From assembly GCA_964414815.1 (NCBI GenBank), contig CAYPXY010000006.1, forward strand, positions 86,316-150,315: DNA of 64,000 bases, in the 5' to 3' direction. The stretch's first letter is position 1, and each line of letters starts with the position of its first letter. The notes under the pieces are model-generated. The model was not told where the DNA came from, ran no database searches, and saw only the letters and a list, made by a program, of their open reading frames with translations. Position numbers and translations under genes: made by a program. Below, piece after piece: positions 17,463-27,500 of this stretch. Origin of the DNA: Mariniblastus sp964414815. Its GTDB lineage: Bacteria; Planctomycetota; Planctomycetia; Pirellulales; Pirellulaceae.

Positions 17463-18962
17463 CTAGCTCCGTGCGTGAGCTTCCGGCACGTGGGAGACGG
17501 CCCGAATATAGTCGTCGAGCAATGCGGTTGCCTCCTCACGATCAACGACGTCGGGATCGAAATGAATCGTCACCCTCATCCGCCCTTCAAATTTCGCGAT
17601 GGAAAAATTGAGCGGCGTTCCGTGTCGCAAGGGTGCAAGAAAGTCGATTTCCACGGGTCTGAAACGAGCCAAGGCTTGTCCCTTGGTCGCGCCGCCAAAC
17701 GTATTGTCTCGATGTCGCCGCTCCAGTCTTCGAAACGGCTGCCCCAAGTTTGTGAACACGGCCAAGCCGCGGTGCTTCCTGTTTTGAGAAACGTGTTTGA
17801 GCAATCGATCCGATAGCCCAATTACCCGAATGAAGATCAGAAACATCCGATCCAGTTGGCAGCTCATGATGATCTGAATTTCTCGCTCAATGGATTGAAA
17901 AAGCGATTGGGGAACCGGATTTTTCAAATTCCGACGATCCACCTGAACCAGGCTGCTGCGATTGGCCGCCGGAAGCCGCCGATCGCCGATGTCGCGCAAA
18001 CTGATCGGCAAGATAATCCGGATCCAATCTTTCGGAGAACCGCTCGGTTCACGCTTCAAATACCATCGCTGCAAACTGCCAAACATTTCCCCCAGGAACC
18101 GGGCGTTGAGGTTGAAACCGTGATCTTCTGCATCGCGCTCAAGCCATTGAACCCGATCGGCATCCATCCAAGCCGCAACAAACGCAAACCGAGCGACGGG
18201 GTTGGGTTGGGGCTCTGGCGTCTCTGTGCTGCTGGAAGTTTGACCGCTGCTCAAGGCGGTCGAAAGTTGTGCGGTTTTGCGAAAGATGAATTTGATTGCA
18301 CCCAAAAGTCCGACGGGTTGCAGCGGCAACACCCGCAGAAACTTCCAGCGTAACAAGCCCAGATGATTTCGCTTGGCGAATCGACGGCTGTCAATGGGCG
18401 GCAACCCTTTCGTCGGTTCCTCTCCCGCGATCAAATTCTCATAAATCTGAATCCAGTCGTTGGCAATCGCGATCCCGCCCCCGCCATCGCAGAATGCATG
18501 ATGCACGACGAACCAGATTTCCGTGTGAATTTCGTTGGTTGAGTTACCAGGTGAATTCGACGGGGCGCTCCCACACACTTTCCAGGAACGAATGATCAGA
18601 CAGGGACGATAAAATTCAACGTCTCTCAAGCACTCATCAAGACGGGGAGCTTCCCTCGGTTCTCGATCCAGCATCTCGTAATGAAACCACCACGCTCGAT
18701 CCTGATGATCCGAATCGGCAATCGAATGCGAGTCCGAGGAAAGCCATTTCCGCCGAAACAGTTCGGGATCACGAACCCAGCACCACCTCCCCTGCTGTTC
18801 CTCGATCTGGCAACCCAAAATTTGATGCCGCTCGCCGACCCAATAGCAGGCCCGATGTGCCCATTCAGGATCCACTTGCTGTTCCGCCCGCAGTCGGCAA
18901 ATCGTGTGATTGGGAAATCGGGGTGACGAATCGAAGAAATGCAGCCTTTCGATACTCGTCAT
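17463..18962 (-). CDS. Stand-alone condensation/acyltransferase-fold (HHxxxDG) protein
   Basis: The protein (about 499 residues) contains VVHHAFCDGGGG, which fits the HHxxxDG motif of the CoA-dependent acyltransferase superfamily (NRPS condensation domains, WS/DGAT, PapA). The N-terminal ERLHFFDSSPRFPNHTICRL and the C-terminal LRHGTPLNFSIAKFEGRMRVTIHFD are at the positions where such proteins have their conserved first strand and last strands. No adenylation, carrier or thioesterase domain is adjacent, so it is not part of an NRPS; it probably makes an acyl ester or amide. The open frame runs to 19325, but that stretch contains the terminator of the upstream DUF1080 gene and overlaps its coding region, so the start is placed at ATG 18962 (18992 is possible). 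Substrate unknown. Confidence 0.65.
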   Translation of the reverse strand: MTSIERLHFFDSSPRFPNHTICRLRAEQQVDPEWAHRACYWVGERHQILGCQIEEQQGRWCWVRDPELFRRKWLSSDSHSIADSDHQDRAWWFHYEMLDREPREAPRLDECLRDVEFYRPCLIIRSWKVCGSAPSNSPGNSTNEIHTEIWFVVHHAFCDGGGGIAIANDWIQIYENLIAGEEPTKGLPPIDSRRFAKRNHLGLLRWKFLRVLPLQPVGLLGAIKFIFRKTAQLSTALSSGQTSSSTETPEPQPNPVARFAFVAAWMDADRVQWLERDAEDHGFNLNARFLGEMFGSLQRWYLKREPSGSPKDWIRIILPISLRDIGDRRLPAANRSSLVQVDRRNLKNPVPQSLFQSIEREIQIIMSCQLDRMFLIFIRVIGLSDRLLKHVSQNRKHRGLAVFTNLGQPFRRLERRHRDNTFGGATKGQALARFRPVEIDFLAPLRHGTPLNFSIAKFEGRMRVTIHFDPDVVDREEATALLDDYIRAVSHVPEAHARS

Positions 18963-19005
18963 GAAAAGCTTCGTCAGATATCCGTTTGTCATTCGTACAC
19001 TGATC

Positions 19006-19037
19006 CAAAAAAAGCACCCGGCCAGTGCCGGGTGCTT
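19006..19037 (-). terminator. Intrinsic terminator of the DUF1080 gene
   Basis: A perfect 11-bp stem (AAGCACCCGGC at 19012-19022 with GCCGGGTGCTT at 19027-19037, loop CAGT) is followed on the minus strand by seven or more T. It lies 47 bases after the DUF1080 stop and separates it from the condensation-fold gene. Confidence 0.9.
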
Positions 19038-19083
19038 GGTGTTAATACAAAAAGTACTTGATACCCAAAACCGCTTTACGATC

Positions 19084-19917
19084 CTATCGGCTTCCGCTAG
19101 CACCACCCGGCAGGGAAGAGCCTTCCGAAGGAAGTGTGCTGCTATCAGAACTGTCTCCATCTCCATCTCCATCCAGGCGTTTAATTTTAATCGCCCGGAA
19201 CTTGACGGGGTCACCATGATTTTGAAAAGCGATATGCCCTTCTTCCGATTGATTGAATTTCTCCCAATCTTTGAATTTGGAAGCTGCCAACCGTTCGTTC
19301 CAGTCGTCGCTGCCTGATTCAACATCGACTACCTTCACCCCGTTGAGAATGTGGGTGAATTTGTCTCCCTTGATGACAATCCGGCTACGATTCCATTTTC
19401 CAGCCGCATTTACCTTCTTGCCGGTGGCGGGATACAAATCGTAGAGTGCCCCTGTCGCTTTGGAATCCTCTCCATCGATACCGGCTGCTTCGTCGTCGAG
19501 AATCTGAAATTCAGGCCCACTGAGATAGGGTTGGTCATCTCCCAAAGTGACACGGAACATCACTCCACTATTTCCTCCTTTTTCGATCATCCACTCGAAC
19601 TGTAGATCGAAATCCTTATAGGTCTCCTTGGTGATAATGTCTCCACTGCCGTTGCCGTCAAAGACAAGGTTTTTTCCTTCAATCTTCCAGCCGGGTGGGA
19701 TCTCCTCTGTCTGGTAGCCTCGGAAATGCGAGAGATCTTTGTTTTCAAGCAATTCTTCAAACTTCTTTTTCGGCGAAGATGCTTCCGTAGCTTGAGTGGC
19801 CTGTTCAGCCTGGATTCTACCTCCTGTAGGTTGGGCATCCACCCGCTCACACGTCCAGACCGACAAGACCAATAATAGTCCAGTAAACTTCAAACCATGA
19901 TTTAGCAACACATTCAT
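19084..19917 (-). CDS. Secreted DUF1080 (3-keto-disaccharide hydrolase-like) protein
   Basis: From ATG 19917 the product has 277 residues with a signal peptide (LKFTGLLLVLSVW, cut near VDAQ). The rest is a concanavalin-like jelly-roll of the DUF1080 family: LENKDLSHFRGYQ, DFDLQFEWMIEKGGNSGVMFRV, GPEFQILDDE, GALYDLYPATGK, WNRSRIVIKGDKFTHILNG and GHIAFQNHGDPVKFRAIKI are the usual conserved blocks in order. Planctomycetes carry many paralogues; the family is named for 3-keto-glucoside hydrolysis and likely works on exported glycans. An in-frame start at 19980 would precede the signal peptide by 21 residues and is not used. The gene is monocistronic, with a strong terminator 47 bases downstream. 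Confidence 0.88.
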   Translation of the reverse strand: MNVLLNHGLKFTGLLLVLSVWTCERVDAQPTGGRIQAEQATQATEASSPKKKFEELLENKDLSHFRGYQTEEIPPGWKIEGKNLVFDGNGSGDIITKETYKDFDLQFEWMIEKGGNSGVMFRVTLGDDQPYLSGPEFQILDDEAAGIDGEDSKATGALYDLYPATGKKVNAAGKWNRSRIVIKGDKFTHILNGVKVVDVESGSDDWNERLAASKFKDWEKFNQSEEGHIAFQNHGDPVKFRAIKIKRLDGDGDGDSSDSSTLPSEGSSLPGGASGSR

Positions 19918-20043
19918 TTCGTGACTCCAACTAAAAGAGAATAAACCCATTTTCTGCGACGATGTCATCAGCGACCACAAAAACAGCTTGATCGTTGCAG
20001 AAATTGTACTTGTTTCGCCCCGGCTTGTCGATCATTCAATCGG

Positions 20044-20075
20044 CAAAAAGGAGAAACCCGCCTTCCGGTGTTTCT
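20044..20075 (-). terminator. Probable intrinsic terminator of the 20.1-32.8 kb gene train
   Basis: On the minus strand AGAAACACCG pairs with CGGGTTTCT (one bulged A, loop GAAGG; 20052-20075), followed by CCTTTTTG. It is 81 bases beyond the last stop codon of the train (20157). Confidence 0.7.
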
Positions 20076-20156
20076 GGCTCACGCCGGATTCTGGCCTGCC
20101 CCAGGGAAAATCCTCTGCGGGATGCTCCAGAAGACTCAGCGGCGGGAGATTTCCCC

Positions 20157-21845
20157 CTATTCTGGCTCCGGTCTGCTCGGTACGACGACTGCTCCGGGCA
20201 CGCTGGACTGGACCTGGATTTTGGACAACAGTTCAACCTCACGTTCCACCCCTCCCCGAGCCGACAAAATCCCCAACAGATCACTAAACCGGTTCTGGAT
20301 AAAGTTGATCTGCCGTCGATCCGTGGCCACACTTTGCAACTGAGATTGTTCCGACAGGATTCGGCTGCGAATATCATCCGGCATCTTGATCAAAACTTTG
20401 TACAGCTCAAATTTTTCCTTGGCCTTTTGCAGTTGTCGGGCTTCAAGCAACGAATCGATTTCCGATTCCAGTACGTCTCGCTGAATGATCAGATTCAGAA
20501 TTTCTGCTTCAAAGCCGCGTACGATCCCTTCCGCCAGCAGAGAAGTTTCATCATTGGCCACATCGGTGGCGATGACCGGGTAAAGCCCCGGTATCACCGG
20601 CAGCCGCAGCAGCGGACGACCACCGCGTCCCATGGTCAACATGCGGATACCGTCGCTACTCGGTGGAATCTCGATCTTTCCTTCCCAGTCGGTTTTGCCG
20701 AGATACTCCGGCTCCAACAATTTGTATTCCGCTTCGTGAGCAACGGGCTTGGTCGAATAAACCTTGATTCCATTGACCGGCGACTTGGATCGATCACTCG
20801 ATCTCAAGTAAAGCCATGTTGATTCGCGTGGCGGACGAATCACGAGAGCAAGCCGTTCGGCAGTCTTGCTTTTTCGCCCGGCCAGCGGCGAATGGTGCGA
20901 TGAGACCACGGAACAAACAATATCCTTGTTTTCTGTTTCTCGATCAATGGTCAGGAACGTGGCTTCCACGGGCTGCAATTTCAGCAGCTTTCCGTCGCGA
21001 TCCGTATGCCGAATAATGGGCTGAAACCAATCGTTGGGTTTGATGAACACCGGAGACTCGACAGAGGTGCGAACCATCCACTCCTTGTTCTCCGTCAGTT
21101 CCAGCCGCAAACAGGATTCCGCAGCACGAACCTGCAAAAAGACTTCCGTATCCGGGCCTTTCAAATCCACACGACCAATGCGAGCCAGTGGCATGAACGC
21201 CCTCTTGATGGCATCCATCGTGGCGACGGCAACCTGGCTGTAGTAGCCCGCCGAACGGTTTTGAATCGCGCCCCAATGCAGGGTCGTCAAGTCACATTCG
21301 CGAACCGAAATTTGGGTCGAATCGAGTTGTTGAGCAATACAGACCACCATCAACTTGTCATAGCTGGCCAGCGATGGGTCCTTTTCAAAACCTGTCAGTC
21401 GCTCGGGGGTTTGCAGATTTTCAAGAAACTTCCAGCGAAACGGTCCGGGCGCCGCAGCAAAATGAAGGTTCCAGCCACTTGGGTCAATGATCTCAGCGCG
21501 GCGATCCAGTTCCTCCAACAGCGTCTGCAAGTTACTCGACAACTGCGGCGCACCATCGGCACAAATCCAGACCGCCACCCGATAGGGACGATATTCCCAC
21601 GCACGATCCATACTGGAACGAAGATCATCGTCTTTCAAATCGCTCGCCGAGAGCGTGGGTGGCGAGGTGGTCGAGAACGTAGCGTCGGGTTCACGGACAC
21701 CGTCCATCGCCACCATGACGCTGCCTGAACTCACGCTCGCTGAACTTGACAAGGCGGTTGCCAACACAAGAAGGCCACCGATCACTGCCCATCGGAAAAT
21801 CACTTCATCGCTTTTCATTTTTCGCGGGAGCTTGAGTGTCGTCAT
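20157..21845 (-). CDS. Exported protein of unknown function, last gene of the ExbB/ExbD train
   Basis: I do not recognise this 562-residue protein. It has an N-terminal hydrophobic segment (WAVIGGLLVLATALSSSASV), so it is exported or anchored. The N-terminal half is a mixed alpha-beta region with RPYRVAVWICADGAPQLSS and LMVVCIAQQLDSTQISV. A middle beta-rich part (SPVNGIKVYSTKPVAHE, GKTDWEGKIEIPPSSDGI) looks like an Ig-like or carboxypeptidase-regulatory-like domain. The C-terminal 130 residues are charged and helical (LESEIDSLLEARQLQKAKEKFELYK in two pieces), probably a coiled coil. Its ATG overlaps the stop of the SBP5-like gene (21842-21845), so expression is coupled to the train. Confidence 0.7.
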   Translation of the reverse strand: MTTLKLPRKMKSDEVIFRWAVIGGLLVLATALSSSASVSSGSVMVAMDGVREPDATFSTTSPPTLSASDLKDDDLRSSMDRAWEYRPYRVAVWICADGAPQLSSNLQTLLEELDRRAEIIDPSGWNLHFAAAPGPFRWKFLENLQTPERLTGFEKDPSLASYDKLMVVCIAQQLDSTQISVRECDLTTLHWGAIQNRSAGYYSQVAVATMDAIKRAFMPLARIGRVDLKGPDTEVFLQVRAAESCLRLELTENKEWMVRTSVESPVFIKPNDWFQPIIRHTDRDGKLLKLQPVEATFLTIDRETENKDIVCSVVSSHHSPLAGRKSKTAERLALVIRPPRESTWLYLRSSDRSKSPVNGIKVYSTKPVAHEAEYKLLEPEYLGKTDWEGKIEIPPSSDGIRMLTMGRGGRPLLRLPVIPGLYPVIATDVANDETSLLAEGIVRGFEAEILNLIIQRDVLESEIDSLLEARQLQKAKEKFELYKVLIKMPDDIRSRILSEQSQLQSVATDRRQINFIQNRFSDLLGILSARGGVEREVELLSKIQVQSSVPGAVVVPSRPEPE

Positions 21846-24532
21846 TCGTCTTCCTCCGACCCAACCACATCAATTTTCCACCGCTCAACGTTCTGATAGA
21901 GATGAATCACGGATCGGCCGATTCCTGTGACCGTATTTCGATAGGCGTAGTGTTCTTTGATCTGAAACAATGGGATCACGGTCAAGTCGATGGACATTTG
22001 ACGATGCAATCGCCTCAATGAATTGGCCGACGAACGCCAACTCGATGCGAATGCCAGCCTCTGCAACGTCTGTTCGACCACCGAACTGACTTCCGTTGCC
22101 AGACCGTCGCGGCCGACGACTTTCATGACGTCGGTCAAGGGCTCCTCAATCGCCATTTCCACATACAGAAAATCCCAATCATCGTGCGGGGGAACGGCCT
22201 GGTCGGGCGCCAAAGCCAACGTATCGGTCGGCACGCCAACATCCGTCCACGCTGCCGCAATCACTCGTGCCGCTTCGGTCGCGGTACTGCTCGACGGGTG
22301 AGCCAACACCAGGTGGGGCACCGGTGCTTTGTACGTGTTTCGCTGTCCTGGCTCATCCGCTTCGTCCTTGGATTCGCCCGCTTCGGTATCGGATTCCCCG
22401 GGTTCGTTTTCGGAGGCTTCCGTGGTGGACGAGCTCGCCGGGTCAGCAGCTTGAGCTTGCTGCGACTCAAGCTTTCGTTGGCGCTCTCGTCGTTGCCGTT
22501 CTTCTTCCAGTTTTTTGGCCTGGGCCTGTCCCTGAACAATCAGTGCCATATCCACCAACACACTGGCCATTTGCGTGCTGTAAAACGGGGGATGAATCCG
22601 GGCATCATAGCCGTATCCAAGCTGTTCGTTTTCCTGAATGCCGCTTGGAAACGGACCACTCAGCACTTCGCATCCGGCAATATCGTTACCATTGCAGATC
22701 GCCCGATGCAGCAGCGTTGCCCGATCAATCGCGTGGGACAATCCTGCCTTGAGAAACGGACTTTCCGTCATGTCGCCGCGAATCTTCGGCACCAGAAAAT
22801 GAACCGTCGGAATGGAGTAGGGCCGAACCACAATCCCGTTCGTACGCTTGAGCCGCTCCAGGTCTCCGGGCGGCACACGATCCACGACATCGATATTTCC
22901 CCGAATCAAATCGTCCACGGCGGCGGATGAAGATCGATAGAGCTGCTCGATCAGAACAGGATGTTGATGACCTTGGAGAGGAGAATATTCAGGATTCAAT
23001 TCAAACGTTGTAGAGCGGGACTCCTGATCCACCCAATGATAGGCCCCATTTTGCAGCGACTCGGGAGACTCTGCCCGGGTGAGTGCAGGGGACATCTCCA
23101 AGTTCGACACGGTACTCTCGGTTTGGCTCGTTGAGACCGTCGATAGTCTTTTCCGGTCAGAAAAGGGATCGGAAAAGGGGACCCGCAACAACGGTTCAGG
23201 TTTGACAAACGGAACTCGTAATCGAACGATCACTTTTCCGCCATCGATCTGGACACTGTTGAGAATCTTCTGCCAGCCCGGATTGTAAACCGGCGAACTT
23301 GGATCGGACGCGGCAAGCAAGCGAGATGCAATCTGGTAGGGAGTGGCTGGCGGAATGCCGAACCTGCCGTCGGGCACCGTTACATCAAACGCGTAAACCA
23401 GCCCGCGTTCGTCGATCTGCGTCAGGTTCCCGTTGAGGAACGAGTACCGGCCACCTTCTTCCGAGGATCCGACCAGCTCCACGATCGCGCGATGGACCAG
23501 TCGGCCTACCCGCCGTGATCCCCAGTGTTCGATCTTCAGACCGTCCGCTTCGGCACCCGGCTGCGTCGTCCCGATGACGATCAGAGGATACTGTTTCAAA
23601 ATGTCGATTTGTAATTTTCTGGTCTCCGGATCGCCCGGCTTGATTTGCTCTGCCTGGCGGCTTCGCAGATGGGCCATCCGGCCATTTCCAGCGGCCGCTT
23701 CCTCGACCGCTTGACGCTGAAGCTCACTGGCCCGGTCCGTAAAAATCTGCTGCCATTTCTCCACCAGCGGCTCGGCGTCCTTGCGATACTTCGCGGCAAT
23801 CAACTGGATTTTCTTTCCGACCGAACCGTAGTCGTCCGCTTCAAAGTCCTGTCGGATCAGGCCATCGTGACAGTCAATAATGATCTCGATTAACCGACGG
23901 TTAATACCGGGCACCTTAAAATTTGGATCGCGTTGATGCAGATCCTCAAAAATCGTCAATGCAAACTCAAATCGCTCGCTGTTGAGATTTTGAAGGGCAT
24001 CTTCAAACAGACACCGCTGGAGCGACTCTACCACCGCTGGATTCGACTTTCCGCCTCGATCATACACGTACAGAAGGTTCCGCATCGCCATGGCGTGCTT
24101 TCCTTCGCTGAGCCATCGATTGGCTTCGTCGATCAGCAAATCGTTAAACGTCCGGTAACGCAGAACACTCGAAAAAGGCACTTGAAGTCGTTCACCATCC
24201 GTATACTCGAACAGATACATGCCGGCGGTCGGGACGGATGTAGGAAACGGCTGGGCTGGAGGCCGCACTTTCAGAACGGCATTGTCACCGCTGTCGTTAA
24301 GGATCAGCAGATCAAACGGAACACCGTCCAGGTAGGGACTCTCAAGTTCATGCATTCCCTTTTTGAGCCACTGGCCGTGAGCCATCTCAGGGACGGTCAA
24401 CAGGCACGACCAACCCGCCAGGGCCAACCACAACACCGGTCGCCACCTGTTTGTTGAGGTTCGCCCTGCGGGTGGCGACTGAATCCAACCCACCTTTTGA
24501 TCCGCTATCAGATCCGCTATCAGATCCGCCAT
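21842..24532 (-). CDS. Large envelope protein with an SBP_bac_5-like (peptide-binding) domain
   Basis: An 896-residue protein with an N-terminal hydrophobic export segment (VLWLALAGWSCLLTVPEMAHG). Residues 60-330 form a helical, TPR-like region (YVYDRGGKSNPAVVES, FEFALTIFEDLHQRDP). The following part resembles family-5 extracellular solute-binding proteins: VRLRVPFVKPEP, LIEQLYRSSSAAVDDLIRG, NIDVVDRVPPGDLERLKR, KAGLSHAIDRATLLHRAI. A charged Glu/Gln/Ser insert (EEERQRRERQRKLESQQ and an acidic stretch) splits the domain, and the C-terminus has the second-lobe pattern (RRLHRQMSIDLTVIPLFQI). No ABC permease or ATPase is near, so it is not an ordinary importer component. The start shares the A of the upstream stop (TGATG at 24530-24534). 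The extreme N-terminus is encoded by a short direct repeat (ADLIADLIAD). Confidence 0.72.
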   Translation of the reverse strand: MADLIADLIADQKVGWIQSPPAGRTSTNRWRPVLWLALAGWSCLLTVPEMAHGQWLKKGMHELESPYLDGVPFDLLILNDSGDNAVLKVRPPAQPFPTSVPTAGMYLFEYTDGERLQVPFSSVLRYRTFNDLLIDEANRWLSEGKHAMAMRNLLYVYDRGGKSNPAVVESLQRCLFEDALQNLNSERFEFALTIFEDLHQRDPNFKVPGINRRLIEIIIDCHDGLIRQDFEADDYGSVGKKIQLIAAKYRKDAEPLVEKWQQIFTDRASELQRQAVEEAAAGNGRMAHLRSRQAEQIKPGDPETRKLQIDILKQYPLIVIGTTQPGAEADGLKIEHWGSRRVGRLVHRAIVELVGSSEEGGRYSFLNGNLTQIDERGLVYAFDVTVPDGRFGIPPATPYQIASRLLAASDPSSPVYNPGWQKILNSVQIDGGKVIVRLRVPFVKPEPLLRVPFSDPFSDRKRLSTVSTSQTESTVSNLEMSPALTRAESPESLQNGAYHWVDQESRSTTFELNPEYSPLQGHQHPVLIEQLYRSSSAAVDDLIRGNIDVVDRVPPGDLERLKRTNGIVVRPYSIPTVHFLVPKIRGDMTESPFLKAGLSHAIDRATLLHRAICNGNDIAGCEVLSGPFPSGIQENEQLGYGYDARIHPPFYSTQMASVLVDMALIVQGQAQAKKLEEERQRRERQRKLESQQAQAADPASSSTTEASENEPGESDTEAGESKDEADEPGQRNTYKAPVPHLVLAHPSSSTATEAARVIAAAWTDVGVPTDTLALAPDQAVPPHDDWDFLYVEMAIEEPLTDVMKVVGRDGLATEVSSVVEQTLQRLAFASSWRSSANSLRRLHRQMSIDLTVIPLFQIKEHYAYRNTVTGIGRSVIHLYQNVERWKIDVVGSEEDE

Positions 24533-27500
24533 CAGTTTGCTCCCTCAGTTCGTGACCAATCAATGTAGTGAACCGTTCCGTCAAGTCCGTTGCACATCAT
24601 CATGCGTCCCACACGAACGGGAGTACCTGCAATCGGCTGACGAAGGTCGTACGACTGGCTGACGTTGCCGTTGGATGGATCGATCACCCATATCTGGCCG
24701 TTCTGAAAACTGACCATCAGTTGATTGTCTTCCAGAATCGGTGCGCCGGCAAACCGCTCGTTGGGTACACTGAGGCTCCACAACGGCTGCAGCGAAGTAT
24801 CCCAGGCAAGCAGTTGGTCATTGTCGAGCTTGACCAACAGAGTCTGCCCGGCCAGCCACGGCCCAGCGATCACGTGGCCCGGCAAATCCACCTTGCCAGC
24901 CATATCAAAAGTGTCGATGGACACCGAAATCAATTGGTCAACACCTCCCGATGCAATCGCACCGAACACCACCTTTCCATCGGTCGCAATGGCCGATTTA
25001 AGAGGAGCCGGTGGCGAAAATGATTTTACTTCAGAAATCTGGCTTTCGTTTTCACACGACAATAGGTAGAGCTTGCTGGCGCTTCCTCCCCCTTCCCCGT
25101 TGGCGGCGACGATTCGATTCGCATCCACCCATACCGGCGGCAGCCAATGGGTCTTCAGGCCAGCCGCAATCGGTGGCATGAACGGGGTCCCCACCATTCG
25201 CCCCGTCTTGGGATCGACGCGGACGATGGGGCCATCGAGCGAAGGAAAAATCAGATGATTGCCGGCCACCAATACCTTGCTGGCAGGTTTATCGGCTGGT
25301 GGAACCAGGTTGATCAGAGCCGACTGGTCGCTGTAACTGACCATCAGTTCCCGTTGCCCCGGAATGCCGATGGCAGCCGTGCTGCCGTCTTCAAACTGAG
25401 CGGTCTGATCGAACTTGAGGGATGGTAGTGTTCGACTGGAAACGGCGGCCGGAGCCAGGATTGGAGTGGAATCCAAATAGACACGAAACAAATCTCCCTG
25501 GCTCGAATAGGCCATCACGCTATCGTCCTCGAGCAGCGGCTCGCCGGGCACCAGGCCCCCGAAATCCGTGCGCCAGACCTGCTCCAGCCGCGTCGAGTCG
25601 ACCAGCGCCGCCGAGATCACGCCGGATCCCTTACGCCGCCGGACGTGAACGATGTAGTCGTCGAACTGGGTCAGGGGCGACAAAAACAGATCGCCCGGAT
25701 TGGCAATCGTCTCACGGGAGAGCTTGGCTTGAGTTCGCTGAAACTTGACGCGAGAAATTCCCAAACCGCCAATCCAGATATTATTGCCTTCGGTCACCAA
25801 AAAGGTTTTGGCGCCTTCGTTCTCGAAACGGTCTCTGGCATATTCTGCGATCGGCTGTTCCAGCGGCTGGTCGTCCTCGGCCACGAGTTGTTCCATCACG
25901 CGAACATCACCGTTGTCGGATGAAATCAGAATCCAGGTGCTGTAGCGCTGAATTGGATAGCTGACCGTTCCATCGGTCACCTTGTTGATAACTTGAACCA
26001 GATTCAGATTCAAACCCGATGGGTCCGGTTTGAAGATCCAGAGGTCGCAACCCTCACCACGATTGACGCCGATCGCAATATAGCCTCCCCAATACAACGG
26101 AGGGACGGCAATGCTCCCCTTTTCATGCCCCAGAAAATACACCTCGCGACACTGAAGGTCTTCCTTGGACAACACGTACAAATTGGAATACGTGCCAAGC
26201 TGATAAATATAAGGTTCGCGATCGGCAACCATCGCAGGCACATCCGCCGGTTGCGGCAACTGAGCCGCCCGCTCGACTTGACCGCTTTCTGGATTGACCA
26301 CCAGCACTTTTCCCGACTTGGTGGTAACCACAACCATGACATTATTGATCGCAGGCGTCAGAAACGGTTCGCCAATCTCGGTTCGCCAGATTAGATGGCC
26401 GGTCGTTGAATCCACCAGCAGCAAATCCGACTCCTGTTGATCAGCGATCAGCAATTGATGTTGCGTCGTCCACTGCGGCTGAATCTCAGTCTGATAACCG
26501 ACAAACCTTCGCCAGACAATCACTCCGTCGCTTCCGCGAATCCCATACACGGATCCATCGGCAAGGAATGGAATGATTTCATCTTTCAGGTGATCCACTG
26601 TTTCGCCACTGGGCCGCATCAGCACATAAGAATGCGCAATGGGCGTCAAGCGAGGTTGGGCGGCAACCGGAAACGTCTGAGACAGTGGCTTGACCAGTTG
26701 CTGTTCTTTCTGGCTGACCTCGACAATCGCCTTGCGGAGTTCTTCCCTTGCGGCCAAATCACCAAAATTTCGGGTCAACCTGCGATAGACGGCAAAGGCC
26801 TCATTGGTTTTCAGCTCGGCAGCAAATCCCGCGATTTCCACAATCGCCTTCTGGTATTCTTCTTCCTTCTGAATCTGCCCCTGGAGGATGCGGATGTTGT
26901 TGTCGATACGCTGAAGGTTCTCGGCGGTCGAAGTCTTACGTCGATTGGTTTCCGGAATGTATTCGACATTGTCAATCACCTTTTTCAGGTTCAGGGTCGT
27001 GTCGAGTTCCTTTCTCAAATCTTCCAGCTTGAACGCTTTTTTTGCCGACTCGGTCACTTCGAACAGGGCGGTCGGCAACATGAACGCCAGGTCGTCCCGG
27101 ATCAGGTCGATCTTACTGCTCTTGTCGTGCGTTATTTCCGGTAAAACAGCTTCCGCGGTCCGAATGGCATCGGCATACAGTTTGCCCTGATAGTGATTCG
27201 CAATCAGTGCCTGGGCGCGATACGCCTTGGCATCGGGAACATATTTATGCGTCGGGTGAGCTTTGTAGTACTCTTCAAATTTCTTGGCAGCGTCCTGATA
27301 GGCAAGTCGTTCCAGGCTTTGCTTGGCAAACTTGAATTTATCTTCCGCGTTGACACCAATCGTCGCGACATACAGCACGGCGCCAAAAATCAACAACAGA
27401 GCAATCGAGATCGTGGCGATATAAAGCCACTTGGTGGCCCACTGATTCCGCTTGTCGAGTTTCCCCCGAAACGTAGGAAGAATCTTTTTGACTTCTTCTG

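Noticed and set aside
18963..19325. Upstream extension of the condensation-fold gene
   Set aside because: It overlaps the end of the DUF1080 gene and crosses its perfect T-tailed terminator at 19006-19037.
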